Below, in pieces: positions 39,301 to 49,177 of a DNA stretch of 60,000 nt. Position 1 is the stretch's first letter, and the number at the start of each line of letters is the position of its first letter. The stretch is from NCBI GenBank assembly GCA_009760855.2, contig WPIO01000120.1, positions 746,001 through 806,000 on the forward strand, written 5' to 3'. The stretch is from Cristatella mucedo. Taxonomy: Eukaryota > Bryozoa > Phylactolaemata > Cristatellidae. The notes under the pieces were generated by a model. It ran no database searches. It was not told where the DNA came from and saw only the letters and a list, made by a program, of their open reading frames with translations. Both the position numbers and the translations under genes were made by a program.

Positions 39301-42300
39301 CACGATATTCGTTTCAATTTAAACTTCAAGAGTGTTTTGCGGTATAATAAAGTACTTCGTATTAAGTTTGCTCCTGTTTCTTAGGTTGAAGCACGGTACT
39401 ACTTTTTATCCCCCCGTCCAGGAGTAATTTCCACATACAGACGAGGTGTGACTTCCGGGACCTAAGTAACCTTGGCTGCAGTGTACGTCACAACGTGGAC
39501 GAGCACGTGCGAACAAGGCTTGGCACTAATTTTCAGACAGGCTGGGTGACGTTTTGGGCAATATTCATCTCTGGTTTTTTATTTTGACCCTCAAGCCCCA
39601 AACGTCAGTTGAGAGCCAGCCACAATCTTAATTATATCTTTTGAAGCGTAGTAGTGGCGAGTGAACCGGGCTTGAACATAGCGATTCGCCCACGAATACA
39701 CTCGTCTTTGGTTATCGTTCAGTCTGCGAACAGTGTGTGACCAACGTCTGCCGGGCAACACTTCTATTTTTATGCAGACTTTGTAGTAGCTCCTGAACTC
39801 AAGAGCTTCGCTGCAAACGTGGCACAAGTACGATGTGCTAGTTCTCGCAAATGCTTAGCAGATATCGATTAGGCTAGTACCTAAAAGCATGGACAACTAG
39901 TCCTAAATTCTGCTCCCAAAATACGTGCACGCATGCAGACGTCGGCAGAGCTCGGCGACAATCAAGGACGGCCATACTTAGTGAACTGTTGTTCTATTCC
40001 AATACCCAGGAACGGACCGCGGTGTTCATCTGACCGGTTCCATGCCTAAAAATACAGCTTACTATCACGTTAGATGAAATTTGCATATTGTTTGTATAGC
40101 GCTCTCACATAACTTAGTTTTTTAACACTTTATATACGCTTTCAAGGAAGCATGATCCTAATCTTAAACAATGTCGTATAAATAAATAAATCCTAGCTGA
40201 TTTAACAGCCTCTTTTGTACAGTGACAGAAGAGCCTTTACGGCTATCACCACCGCTTGCAGTGGCGATAAAGGATCGCCCCGCCGCAGGAATCGAACCCA
40301 CGACCTCGGGACCGAGGCCGTGAAAGCAACCGCCTTACCTAGTGTGCCATCAGGGCTCACGTATACTGACTTATGTGGGATGGGTAATCTTCTATATATA
40401 AATATATAAACCATTGTATTAAGCTGGGTTTTTTATTTAATCACCGAGTCCGTAAAAGACACAACGTCGAGTTTAATAAACGTGAACCATTCATGATATT
40501 TGTATAATGGTACTATGTCGTTACAGCAATAAAAAGTGTCAAAACAGGAGAGACAGTTTTTTACTTTGGGTATGTAGATGTACCACACACTCTAGTTGGA
40601 CTTTGAAGTTTAAAGACCAGAATTTACCAGCACTAAGATCTTAAAATGATCTTCCAAAGGATGGCCATGCATTTTCGTCATTATGACGTCCTTTGATGTC
40701 CCCGGATGTGGTAACTGGCACGGCCGGCAGTTCTTAGCTTTAGCTTAGGCCAGCTGAGTTAGTGTACTGTAATCAGCCAGAGTGATCTCGACCAACCAAC
40801 ATTTGTACTGCGCCTGCCTTTGATAAGGGTTTACTTGAATTTAAAAATGTGATTTGCCCGAGATTTTTCTTGGTAGTCCAATACAAAGTTAATTTAAATG
40901 TATTGACAGTTAATCATCACGCATGTGCTTTCAATATACGCAACTATGTTGTTTTGTTTTGTCAACAGTCGCTGGTGAATTTCATGAAACTAGATTTATG
41001 TTCTTATTCTGAGAAAATTACTGGAAAATTTTGGAATACGTTTCAATTTTCTTCAACAGATTTTTGCCCAATTAGCTAGAAAATCAAAGGGTGGAACTCA
41101 GTGGGGCTGGTTGACCAGCAAAGAAAGGCGACACTCAGGCTCGCCTTTTAACGCAAAGTTGAAGTTCCACATAATGATATTTCAGGGGTTCACCCGTGTA
41201 CATCTATATTTATTGAGTTAGCAAGTGTAGATGGCCTGGACGCTTATGCCGAATATTTCTTTCATTTCAAATATATGGGAGTTTTTGGCATCAAATATGG
41301 GCTGCAAATAGTACAATTTTTATTAATTATCCATAGTTTAGTCCTCTTTAGCATCAATATAACCCACTAATATCCTTTTAAATGTTTTGAAAGATTCCAG
41401 AGATTTTTAGCTCCAAAAAGCGGAGAATATTGCGACAGAATATTGTGTGATGTACCTTGCTGTAAAGCGAACGTGAAATTTATTGAAACTTCACTGAACA
41501 GATCAAGACTACCAGGATTAAGCTTACGGTAATATGTCTTTGAATTGTTCTTGTTTCATAAATTCTCACTTTGAAAGACTTACATGTTGACAGTGTTTAT
41601 AGAGTTGCACTACATCGTAGTCGTAGCAACTTCTTAGCAGTACTCTGCTTTTGGTTTTGTCATTCTCTTTCAATAATAGCTTCCAAATGGTACTCAAAAT
41701 GTTTAGATTTGAGATTCAGAGCAATAGCAAACTCATCTATAGCTCCGTTAAAATACAATCTCCATAAGCGTTTGACTTCCGGAGACTCCAACGACATTCT
41801 AAGCATGAGCAAATGGGAAATGACTCTAGCAAGATCTACAGATGAATATTTTACTATTTTTCAATTTATAAGTGCTACAAATTGTGAGCTTACAGCTCAA
41901 AAAATAATTTCAACTTTATATTCATACATCAGAGCTTCTGACTGAGTGTTTTTGTGTGTTATTATTTCAGTGTCGGCGATATTTTGAACAGTGTGTTCTA
42001 CTCAGACTTCTATGGAATTAGTGTTTTGTCCACAGGTGACGTGACCTGGACAATGCAGGGGAGCTTCACTGTTAGGTATGGAAATGCACGGCGGCTATGT
42101 TCGCAGTTGCTGCACGTTAGTAAAAGCGATTTCATAACAACTATGGCGGTCATAATATTTTTCCGTTCAGATGCGACTTCAACTTAACATACTATCCGTT
42201 TGACATGCAGACATGCAACTTGCGTTACGAGAGCTTAAACTACCCGTCTTACTTGCTGCACCTATACACGGACACTTCGTCGATTGACCTAAGTCAATAC

Positions 42301-45300
42301 CATGAGAATTCTGAATTCGCTGTTGTTTCCACTGCCGCCACCACGTAAGTTACTTTCTAATGTGTACTAAGCATTATTTGTGGTATTTTTTGTCGTTGCG
42401 ATATTCGATTCCAGCTGGAAACTTGTTAGCCTCTCACTGATAATATTGCTCTGGTCCAGCTCCAGAACAATCACTTCCTCGTGGTGTGCGGCTGGAGTAC
42501 AAATTAGATCAAAAGTCACATTATGAGAGAACTGTACACTTTTTTTATTCGGTCACATAGACCTCTAGCCACTTTCTTCAGTAGTCAATATACAGTGGAG
42601 GTCGTCATTTACTATTTAAAAATTGAAAGCGGGCTAAGTTTGTCCTTAAGATACAAATATATTGGCTAAATATTCGTAGATAGGCCTTGAAAGTGTAGCA
42701 CAGTACAAGAAAACACGCTGACTCACTTGTGCACTGCCAAGCGTTTTTATACTATATATTAAGCAGGCTATTCACCTTCATTTAGGGGAGAAATAAATCG
42801 CGAACCGACGTAAAGGTATGTCCAATTCAAAGATAAATTTCAGTCCTTCAGTGTGTTTCAAAACTTGCGTACGTCACAAGACTGCATAGATGATATGATT
42901 TTATATTAAGGGGTAATTTCAAGAAAATATGTATACAATTAATTCGAAAATCTTATATTTGCTTAGAGCACCTTTCAAATGACAATTATTTATAAATGTG
43001 ATCTGAAGTTCCGACGACTTCCACATATAATTAAAAAAACAATTAAGCAAACCACTCCTTACCCGAGTGTAAACCAAATGCATCATATCTACAAATAAAT
43101 TTACCTATCACTGTATCGTAAGCAATTTGTATCCCAACTTGTCGAGCCTTGGTAGATTGAAGAATTGAATGTATACTAATGCGTGAAACATTTTGAGGTG
43201 CATTCTTGTGACTATTGTAAAGCTTAATTTCCAATATTCGTCTGTCCCTTGTAAAATCTATAGCTCGATTAACACTACCGAATGCGTACCGAAAGCCGCT
43301 TAGGCTGTGAGTGCACTATACAAAACTCTCCTGCATAACACCCACATGGTCTTTATGACTTTGTGGAGTTACTGACGGAGATACAGCACTACACATTTAA
43401 GACTGAGATTTGACATGCGAGTCCAGCTCTGCTTTTTCTACATAATTCTGGAGAAATGCTTGATTTCGGTTGGATAAATCTCGTTAAACATGGCCATGAT
43501 TACGGACAATAAACCTCCAGGATGTATGATGACGCATACAGCAAAATGTACCTTTCAAATTTCATTCTGACACGTGAAGTATTAGCAAAGTTACGGAATT
43601 TACAAGTCAGTAAGCTGCACTAAAATGTAGCGTTATAAAAGTCACATGAATGCATCTTAACAAGTTTAAGGTATGTAACTAGATCTACCAAGGTTCGAAA
43701 AGTTGGGATAAAAGTTGCAGACTATGCCGAGTATGGTAAGTTTGCTATATGCAAATATGTTGCATTCATTTTAACCGCAGTTTAGACCATTTTTTCAGAA
43801 TCTTTGTTCTCTTCAATGTGGAAGTCGTCAGAGCTTTCGATCGCATTTCTAAAATACTTTTCTTTTGAAAGGTACCCTAAAAAAATATTCAGTTGTCCGA
43901 CAAATGCTAGCGAAAGCCAGATGCCGTGCTGGCTAGCTCAAGCATATGTGAGTGCACTTTGGCGTACTTGCTCACTGCAGGGCAGCTCACCCGCTTTTCC
44001 TGCGCCCCGACCATAATCATCCCCTGACCGATGATGATAATCAATTATGACATTTTGTTCTAATTCCAGTTGATGAGCCACCACAGAGTTTTTGTCGAAA
44101 AACTGGTGATTTTTCTGTAAGATAGTTCATTCCCTAATTGAAAGTCCGACCCCGCCCACATAAAAATCGTGTGGACCTCCGCCCAGCATTAAAATATTTG
44201 TATTCTTGCCCTCTAGATAAAAATCCTGGGTCCACTACTTGTTGCACACGACTTTTACCGATATATGCTCCCTGACGTCTTTGCCTAAGCGTGTCAAGCA
44301 AACCCAACGCCACCGTAAGAAGTTTTGCAGTTATCTGAATATTAAATCAATTATCTTGAATATTCACACTTAACTATACATCAAAATACTTCAATGGGGA
44401 AAATGGGTGATTCGAGTCATCACATGGCTAATTTTAGGAATCGCTTTCTTTCATTCTTATTGTGGTTAATAGTTAATGTCCCCTTTTACTTGCATGTATC
44501 GTATTAAACTAAGTTCTGCTGCAGGCGCAAAGAGCCGCAAACAGAAGATACTTGACGATAGGTCATAAAATAGTAAGTAAAATATTCATTCTCATTCAAA
44601 AATAAGATACTGGTAAGATATGGTTAAGAGCTACTCGGTGAAGAAAAAAATTTAATCGCACCCAAGCACTTTTAAAGCACTTTTAAGTAGTAAAATGTTA
44701 ATTTCGATTCTATCAAGCTTCTGCAGATTATCAATTTTTACTAGATGTTTGCCGATGTGTATATTTGCCATTTCCGAAATATTTTCCTCAGATTAGTGAC
44801 TCCAAAGAGACTCTGGGATTAGTCGTTGTTACTAGGTCTTGCTATCAAAGGTTTTTCAATTTCTGTCAGATAGAGCACTGAATGAAGTTCACGTTACCAC
44901 TGTGCTGACGAGCTTTAGCTGATTTGTGTCATTTGTGCCTCAACTGAACTATTGAGAAAAAGTTTATTTTTTGTAATTGGTTAGCGATTGGAGTAGAGAC
45001 TATAGTCTCTCAAATTTGTAACATAAAAAGATGGAGGGTAAAGCAGATTTGTTAGCCAATAATCCTAATCTAATCAATTGAATAGTGGGGGGCTTGAGAC
45101 CCCACTGAACAAAGTAAAGCGCCTAGAAAGAGATTAAGTTCTCTGAGGGCACTTTATCAAGGGTAATACTATTATTATTGTTATTACTGACATTTATGCA
45201 AACATATGGGATCTCCTCTGACATGGGTGTTAATAACAGTCTATATCACACTGATTACCCCCAGCATCTCAAAGCCAATTTCTTGGGGCGATCTTAGCTA

Positions 45301-48300
45301 GCTTGCTAGCCCAAAACCCACCAACAGAGATACATTACCAAACTGTGTTACTGTGATGAATTTCTTCCGTTTTAGTGAAGAATTTGTTCCGGGGGTGGAC
45401 GGAAACTACTCAAACGTCATCTTTACTATGACTTTAAAGAGGCGGCCATTGTTTTTTATGCTGAATTTGATATTTCCCTGCATTCTACTGTCAGTACTAA
45501 CGTGCTTCGTCTTCTTGCTGCCGGCCAAGTCCGGAGAACGGGTAGGCCAGACACAGTCATAGCTCTGTCTGTTGCCTGTAACAAGGCTGGCAAAAGTGGA
45601 CAGAGCAGACACGATTGCAGCCACGATTTTCGGCTGCCGCGGCTGACCCTGCGACTGTTCGTGTGTTCGTGAAAGACTAGATTGACACGTGCTCCTAAGG
45701 ACAGACGAACGGAAAGACGAGGAACGTGACTGAGTGCCTCGCATTCCTTACATTCCTGCGCCTGCCCGTCTGTAGCTCGCCACTGCAGCTCCCCGTGTCG
45801 TGCCGTCCGCCAAGCTTTAGCTAGCATAGCTGCATTTATGATTATCCCCTTAGATCAGCACTGCATAAATTCCTAATCAGATAATTCTTGGTCATAATGT
45901 TTCTCACTCAGGGAAGATTATGAATGGAAATGTGAAATGTGAAAATGTGACCGAGGCCATTGTTAGGCCCACCAGAAATCGCTGACCTACTAGTACTTCC
46001 TGACGTCCGAGTTACAATTTTATAGTGCCCGTGCAAAGTTGAAGTAGCCTCGGCCATTTACCTAAGGTTTTTAAACCTGCTTTTTAGCGTTCTTGGTGCA
46101 CCATTAAAACGGTAGTAGCAACCGGATCTAGTTCCGCCTTGGCTACATTGACTCTTCATAGCAAGGGAAGAAACCACCTGTGAACTATCAAACTATCAGC
46201 CATGTTTGATCCGTTGATATTTCAAGATATTGTATCTCATATAATAGTATTCATTTATTATCAACACCTAAATTATTATAAAAGCTGTGAATTTAATACA
46301 ATAATCTGACTAAAACATAGTGCACTCAACCCACTGTGGAGTTCGATGGCCAGATTACTATTTTCAAATTCAACCATCAAACTCCTCGGGTCAACAATAA
46401 GGCACATTATGCCAGTAAGGGTCAACCAATAAACTTACAATTAGCTTCATGTTTTTATTTTCTTTATCAGAACTTTCACTTAGGAGAAATTTAGAAATTC
46501 AAACCCTAATCTGCCATTATTAAATATATTAAAATTATTCTTAAATATAATCTCTGCATTCTTCTTTATATCTAAAAAACTGTCCATTCCTTTTCCTCTA
46601 ATATAGAATATGTGATCTTTACCAGTCATGCTGAAACTGCAAGCTAAGCATCTTACTAAAAAGCTTTATTATTCTCAATCCACAACAAGTTTTCAGTTAT
46701 TGTACATTTATTACAGTTATTACCCTGTTTTGGACATGGAGTTGAACAAATTCCTGATCGGAGATACTCCCCCTCTCAATAAGCTCACTCACTCAGCTCC
46801 CTGTCTGCCTTGCGATAAGTGCCTCAAGAGCATGGTAGACAAACTTCACTTGTACCCGGACCTTTTTGTACCCGAATGAAGTTCTCATACGATTGTATCT
46901 GGCTAATTCACGGAGGCCGATCGCACAGATTGAAAACCAGCAATAGCACATGCAAATTCAATTTACATATACGATACCAGCTATTAGTTCGAATAGTAAT
47001 TGCGACCAATGTCTCTTCATTCGTGAGATAACGAGAAGGCATAAATCTATTATAAATGCTCCTAGTCCTTGTATTGTTCTTTGGTTGAGGCGTACTTAAT
47101 CAGTTTAGATAAACCTGTATCGCTCGCGAGTGTCTCTTACTCGCTAGCCGATGCTAGTGCTACATTCAACATTTTTTAAACTAGGCTCACAAGTTACCTC
47201 TTATGGCTTATCAGTTAGTTTCGGTTCAAACCAAATGATAATAAAAGCAATTCCTATTCCTGCGAATTTATTCATGAACTGACTCCTGAACATTAAAACT
47301 TTTCATTCTAACGTGCCTGTACATCTTTCTTGCAGGTCGGTCTGGCGATAACTCTGCTTTTGGCGTTCGCAGTATTTCAGCTCCAAGTCGGGGGCTATCT
47401 TCCTATCAACTCGCTGACGAGCACGATATTGAGTAAGTTTCCAGTCGATATTTTGCAATATTTCTTCGGTTCCAGAAAGAGCCAACAGGAATCTATGTTT
47501 TGAGTACTCCACGGGCATTAAACAGCCACCGGCTTACTTCTCAATTGCAGGCATCTTTTTTCAATTGATTTAGGCTAGAAAATTTGACAATACTGTGTTC
47601 AATCTAGTGTAACTAGGTCCAAGTTTAAATTAGACATTCTATTTGCATTCGCTGCTAATACTGAAAGCTTAACGGCTTTATGTGAGAGCTAGCTGTTGAA
47701 GCTTTGGTGCTGATTACTACATGCTATCATGATCATGCACGACTTAAGGCACGAGCGAAGTACATCCTACGCGGAGTATGCTCTGGTTGCAGTTCAACAA
47801 TAGACCCTGCAGCAGTGCTCGAATCTCGCGTGCAAATTTTGCATCAGTCTCTCGAGTGAACACAGACATAGAGTCGCATTCCGCGAAAATCCCGATTGCA
47901 AGCCAATGTATTGGCTTGCAATCCAATGTATTGGCTTGCAATGGGGAAAACTTCGATTTATTTACTTCCGTTAGCGACACAAATTTGTGGCAATATTGTG
48001 GCCTGTGTATTGTTGAGACCCAACTGTGTTCTCACATGCATCTCCTCGTATGTCGTATTAGCCAGCGTTCCTTTACTAATCTTTGGTGACAAGCAATTCT
48101 GCTTTATTGCCGATGAAAAGCTCAGTTTTATTTTTCAGCTGATTTCATTCTCACTTCAATGTTTTTCAACTGCATAGCACTGATCGCCACAATTGTTGTG
48201 CTGCGGATTTCCGAGAAAGAAGACCAGCCTGTGCCTCCGTGGCTTGAAAAGGTTAGCTAATCAGTTAACGACAGGGGCCCACGAAAGAGAGCTGTATTGT

Positions 48301-48752
48301 TACTTCAAAGCTCTCTCATTAATGCATTCATAATTTTCCATCTGGCTGCTACTAAAGGCAATGTATTGCAGCCGCGACTATTTTCTTATTTCCAGCTCTT
48401 TATACGCAAACTGGGCAGATTCTTTGGGATTACTTCCAAGATCAAGATTATGTCGTCTGAAATACAAGCTTCTATATCAGATCACTTACTGCTTAACGTT
48501 AAGACTGCGAATGTTTCTCAAGACAGCTCTTTCACTGAGACCACATGTAAGGACGGACGGCTATGGCAAATAGTATCGTCAGTTGAGTACATCGAAAAAC
48601 TTATTAAAGCTCAAGACCATGATCACAAACAGGCAGAGAAGTGGAATCTTATCAGCACAGTGTTTGACATGATCATGTTCTTGGTCTTCACCTTGGCAGT
48701 TGTCTTGCAGTGTATAGGCTCCCTGGTCCTGGTTCCAGCAAAGTCATCCTGA
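24263..48752 (+). CDS. Divergent nicotinic-type Cys-loop ligand-gated ion channel subunit (10 exons)
   Basis: Exons: 24263-24326, 28869-28999, 29078-29122, 29226-29335, 41971-42075, 42171-42344, 45376-45541, 47336-47432, 48139-48251, 48396-48752. All phases match, giving 453 residues. Order: signal peptide (1-21), extracellular domain, Cys-loop C153-x13-C167 containing FPFD-like YYPFD, M1 (about 235-258), M2 (266-287), M3 (about 300-320), short cytoplasmic loop with MA helix, M4 (about 428-450), stop. The family forms pentameric channels in the plasma membrane. Gly-Glu-Arg before M2 and Leu 9' (L274) suggest a cation channel. Loop A Tyr is Thr115, loop B Trp is Leu174, loop D Trp is Phe77, and loop C lacks Cys-Cys, so acetylcholine binding on its own principal face is doubtful. 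The start is chosen because it opens the signal peptide and joins exon 2 in phase. The 45-bp and 110-bp third and fourth exons match classical nicotinic receptor gene structure. The ligand is unknown. Confidence 0.93.
25658..25699. repeat. Perfect 20-bp inverted repeat, 2-nt loop
   Basis: ACTTCTCGAGGCTCTTAGTT (25658-25677) and its exact complement AACTAAGAGCCTCGAGAAGT (25680-25699) flank CT. All 20 pairs match. It lies within receptor intron 1. Confidence 0.95.
25795..25850 (+). repeat. SINE family A tail fragment
   Basis: GTTGCTATATAAATGAATTA plus TAT matches the 3' terminus of the family A SINEs and is followed by AT-rich sequence. The tRNA head is missing. Confidence 0.5.
28869..28999 (+). 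CDS. Receptor exon 2: N-terminal helix and first strand
   Basis: Preceded by GCTGCAG and followed by GTAAGG. It reads SEDVLMAALLDGYLANARPP then DVHVGLFLSSIDDV, matching the first helix and VxVGLxLxxI strand of Cys-loop receptors. It enters with two bases that complete a Gly codon from exon 1. Confidence 0.92.
29078..29122 (+). CDS. Receptor exon 3 (45 bp): loop D strand
   Basis: TTTGCAG precedes and GTAAGA follows. It encodes EERLLTMTVAGFILV. The 45-bp size and position equal exon 3 of nicotinic receptor genes. The loop D Trp of the complementary face is Phe here (residue 77). Confidence 0.9.
29226..29335 (+). CDS. Receptor exon 4 (110 bp): loop A region
   Basis: ATTGCAG precedes and GTGAGT follows. 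It encodes TWSDTRLTWN, then RLVMPASLIWKPDLALTD. The W-x-P-D-L-x-L motif is loop A, but its Tyr is Thr (T115). NRT at N90 is a potential glycosylation site. The 110-bp length is the classic nicotinic exon 4 size. Confidence 0.94.
29920..31060 (+). pseudogene. L2/CR1-like LINE fragment (RT palm to C-terminus)
   Basis: Broken frames give LALHRFYSDVLRTMDLSEVS, PLEYGVLQSCVHG, NLGFLFYADDTQ, then PHLSDLHWLPGKQRSDFKV and RSYFGDHAFCSNAPKALT. This is the order of L2-type RT palm, YADD box, thumb and C-terminal boxes. It has many stops. It lies in receptor intron 4, on the sense strand. Confidence 0.85.
35089..35187 (-). repeat. SINE family A copy 3, inverted, 5'-truncated
   Basis: The minus strand gives GTAGGTTCGAGCCCTGTGGC, then GGAGATTGAGTTCTCTAAGG, then GTGCTATATAAATCAATT. 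It lacks the start of the tRNA head. Confidence 0.7.
35380..35760. other. GC- and CpG-rich segment inside intron 4
   Basis: The segment is clearly richer in G+C and CpG than its surroundings (for example ACCCGACCGTCGCCGCGAGC). Open frames on both strands look unfamiliar. It could be a CpG island with an internal promoter or a fragment of an unrecognised mobile element. Confidence 0.35.
36590..36665 (+). repeat. L2-type LINE 3' tail remnant
   Basis: CTAAGAAAGAGATCGTGTTC, then TCGGAGGGTGCTTTATCAGG and ATT repeats. It matches the 3' end of the LINE at 10880-13860. Confidence 0.6.
36935..37195 (+). repeat. LINE 3' UTR/tail remnant, copy 2
   Basis: Aligns with 21238-21500 over its length. It ends in CTTAGAAAGAGAATGAGTGC, then TCTGAGGG and (ATT)n. 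Confidence 0.7.
40203..40370 (-). repeat. SINE family B copy 4, best-preserved, inverted
   Basis: The minus strand shows a tRNA-like head with a perfect B-box (GGTTCGATTCC) and an A-box-like GGTAAGGCGG. It continues with GCGATCCTTTATCGCCACTG, then GGTGATAGCCGTAAAGGCTC and TTCTGTCACTGTAC. It lacks tRNA cloverleaf continuity after the B-box, so it is a SINE and not a tRNA gene. Confidence 0.75.
41971..42075 (+). CDS. Receptor exon 5: loop E region
   Basis: TTATTTCAG precedes and GTATGG follows. It encodes VGDILNSVFYSDFYGISVLS then GDVTWTMQGSFTV. The segment corresponds to the V-x-W-x-P/M strand before the Cys-loop. Phases 2 in and 2 out match its neighbours. Confidence 0.9.
42171..42344 (+). 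CDS. Receptor exon 6: Cys-loop and loop B
   Basis: CGTTCAG precedes and GTAAGT follows. CDFNLTYYPFDMQTC is a canonical Cys-loop with exactly 13 residues between cysteines (153 and 167). Loop B then reads NLRYESLNYPS, with Leu174 where nicotinic subunits have Trp. NLT (N156) is a likely glycosylation site. Confidence 0.95.
43272..43395 (+). repeat. Fragment of the LINE 3' segment seen at 17520-17680, opposite orientation
   Basis: ACCGAATGCGTACCGAAAG ... CACTATACAAAACTCTCCTG ... GGTCTTTATGACTTTGTGGA matches the minus strand of 17530-17670 with scattered changes. It lies in receptor intron 6. Confidence 0.7.
43585..43735 (+). repeat. Dispersed repeat shared with 10420-10570, copy 2
   Basis: TTATAAAAGTCACATGAATG and flanking blocks match the copy at 10.4 kb in order and orientation. 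It lies in receptor intron 6. Confidence 0.55.
45110..45188 (+). repeat. L2-type LINE 3' tail remnant
   Basis: AAAGCGCCTAGAAAGAGATT, then AAGTTCTCTGAGGGCACTTT, then ATCAAGG and (ATT)n. This is the best-preserved example of the tail and lies shortly before receptor exon 7. Confidence 0.75.
45376..45541 (+). CDS. Receptor exon 7: loop C and M1
   Basis: CGTTTTAG precedes and GTAGGC follows. EEFVPGVDGNYSNVIFTMTL replaces the nicotinic YxCCxxPY loop C: the vicinal cysteines are missing but Tyr221 is kept. KRRPLFFMLNLIFPCILLSV then follows as M1 with its conserved Pro (P244), and the exon ends PAKSGER, the M1-M2 linker. Confidence 0.96.
47336..47432 (+). CDS. Receptor exon 8: M2 pore helix
   Basis: CTTGCAG precedes and GTAAGT follows. 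VGLAITLLLAFAVFQLQVGG forms M2, with Thr 6', Leu 9' and Val 13' as in nicotinic receptors. Gln at 15' and 17' and Gly at 20' are unusual: many cation channels carry an acidic residue at 20'. YLPINS follows. Confidence 0.95.
47895..47942. repeat. Palindrome plus 20-bp tandem duplication in intron 8
   Basis: ATTGCAAGCCAAT, GT, ATTGGCTTGCAAT (47895-47922) is a perfect inverted repeat. CCAATGTATTGGCTTGCAAT then occurs twice in tandem (47903-47922, 47923-47942). Confidence 0.9.
48139..48251 (+). CDS. Receptor exon 9: M3
   Basis: TTTTTCAG precedes and GTTAGC follows. Joined in phase, it gives TDFILTSMFFNCIALIATIV and VLRISEKED, then PVPPWLEK. This is the M3 helix and the start of the intracellular loop (the nicotinic family has MPxWVRK here). 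Confidence 0.95.
48396..48752 (+). CDS. Receptor exon 10: cytoplasmic loop, MA helix, M4, stop
   Basis: ATTTCCAG precedes. LFIRKLGRFFG begins the loop. The MA helix (WQIVSSVEYIEKLIKAQ then AEKWNLIS) and M4 (VFDMIMFLVFTLAVVLQCIG) follow, and the frame ends with TGA at 48750-48752. The M3-M4 loop is short for the family. Confidence 0.95.
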   Translation, partial: LFIRKLGRFFGITSKIKIMSSEIQASISDHLLLNVKTANVSQDSSFTETTCKDGRLWQIVSSVEYIEKLIKAQDHDHKQAEKWNLISTVFDMIMFLVFTLAVVLQCIGSLVLVPAKSS

Positions 48753-49171
48753 TGACTGCACGACCAGCTAGAACTTATTGCTACGACTTGGTGTGTGTTA
48801 TTCAATATTTCACTTAAATAAGCTTTTGCTCCCAAACATATCCTGCTTTATCATTGGTAGTCATCTAGATGCCATATCCCTTGGCATTAATTCTTTGCCG
48901 GAGTATAACAGTGACTGAATGATCGTGTCAATCTTTGAAACCTCGCAAATGTTAGTGCAGCGGCCAAGCAATCTCGTCACAGCTGCTTGACTTGGCTCGG
49001 CGCTTGTTTGCCCCTCTTTAGCAAAGCAATGCTCCACGATACACGCTTAATCTACTGTTGGACATTAATTTCTAGTCAGTTTGGCCGAGTTTCAGTTTGG
49101 CCATTCCGGCGACCCTTACGTAACAATGAAATTACAATTGTGAGTATCAATTTCGATTACAATTGTAAGCC

Positions 49172-49177
49172 AATAAA
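49172..49177 (+). terminator. Candidate polyadenylation signal AATAAA
   Basis: First clear AATAAA on the sense strand about 420 bp after the receptor stop. Nothing else proves its use. Confidence 0.35.

Larger units (their letters stand above)
29336..41970 (+). other. Receptor intron 4 (12.6 kb)
   Basis: Long intron holding an L2-like LINE fragment (29920-31060), a GC-rich segment (35380-35760), LINE tails (36590-36665, 36935-37195), a family A SINE (35089-35187) and a family B SINE (40203-40370). The stretches 31.1-35.0 kb and 37.2-40.2 kb hold nothing I recognise. Confidence 0.8.

Noticed and set aside
40230-40370. tRNA gene on the minus strand
   Set aside because: It has good A- and B-box-like parts, but the downstream body matches other SINE copies and there is no closing acceptor stem.
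41571-41945. 124-codon open frame just before receptor exon 5
   Set aside because: No similarity to any family I know, no splice relation to the receptor, and it ends before the exon 5 acceptor. Probably chance.
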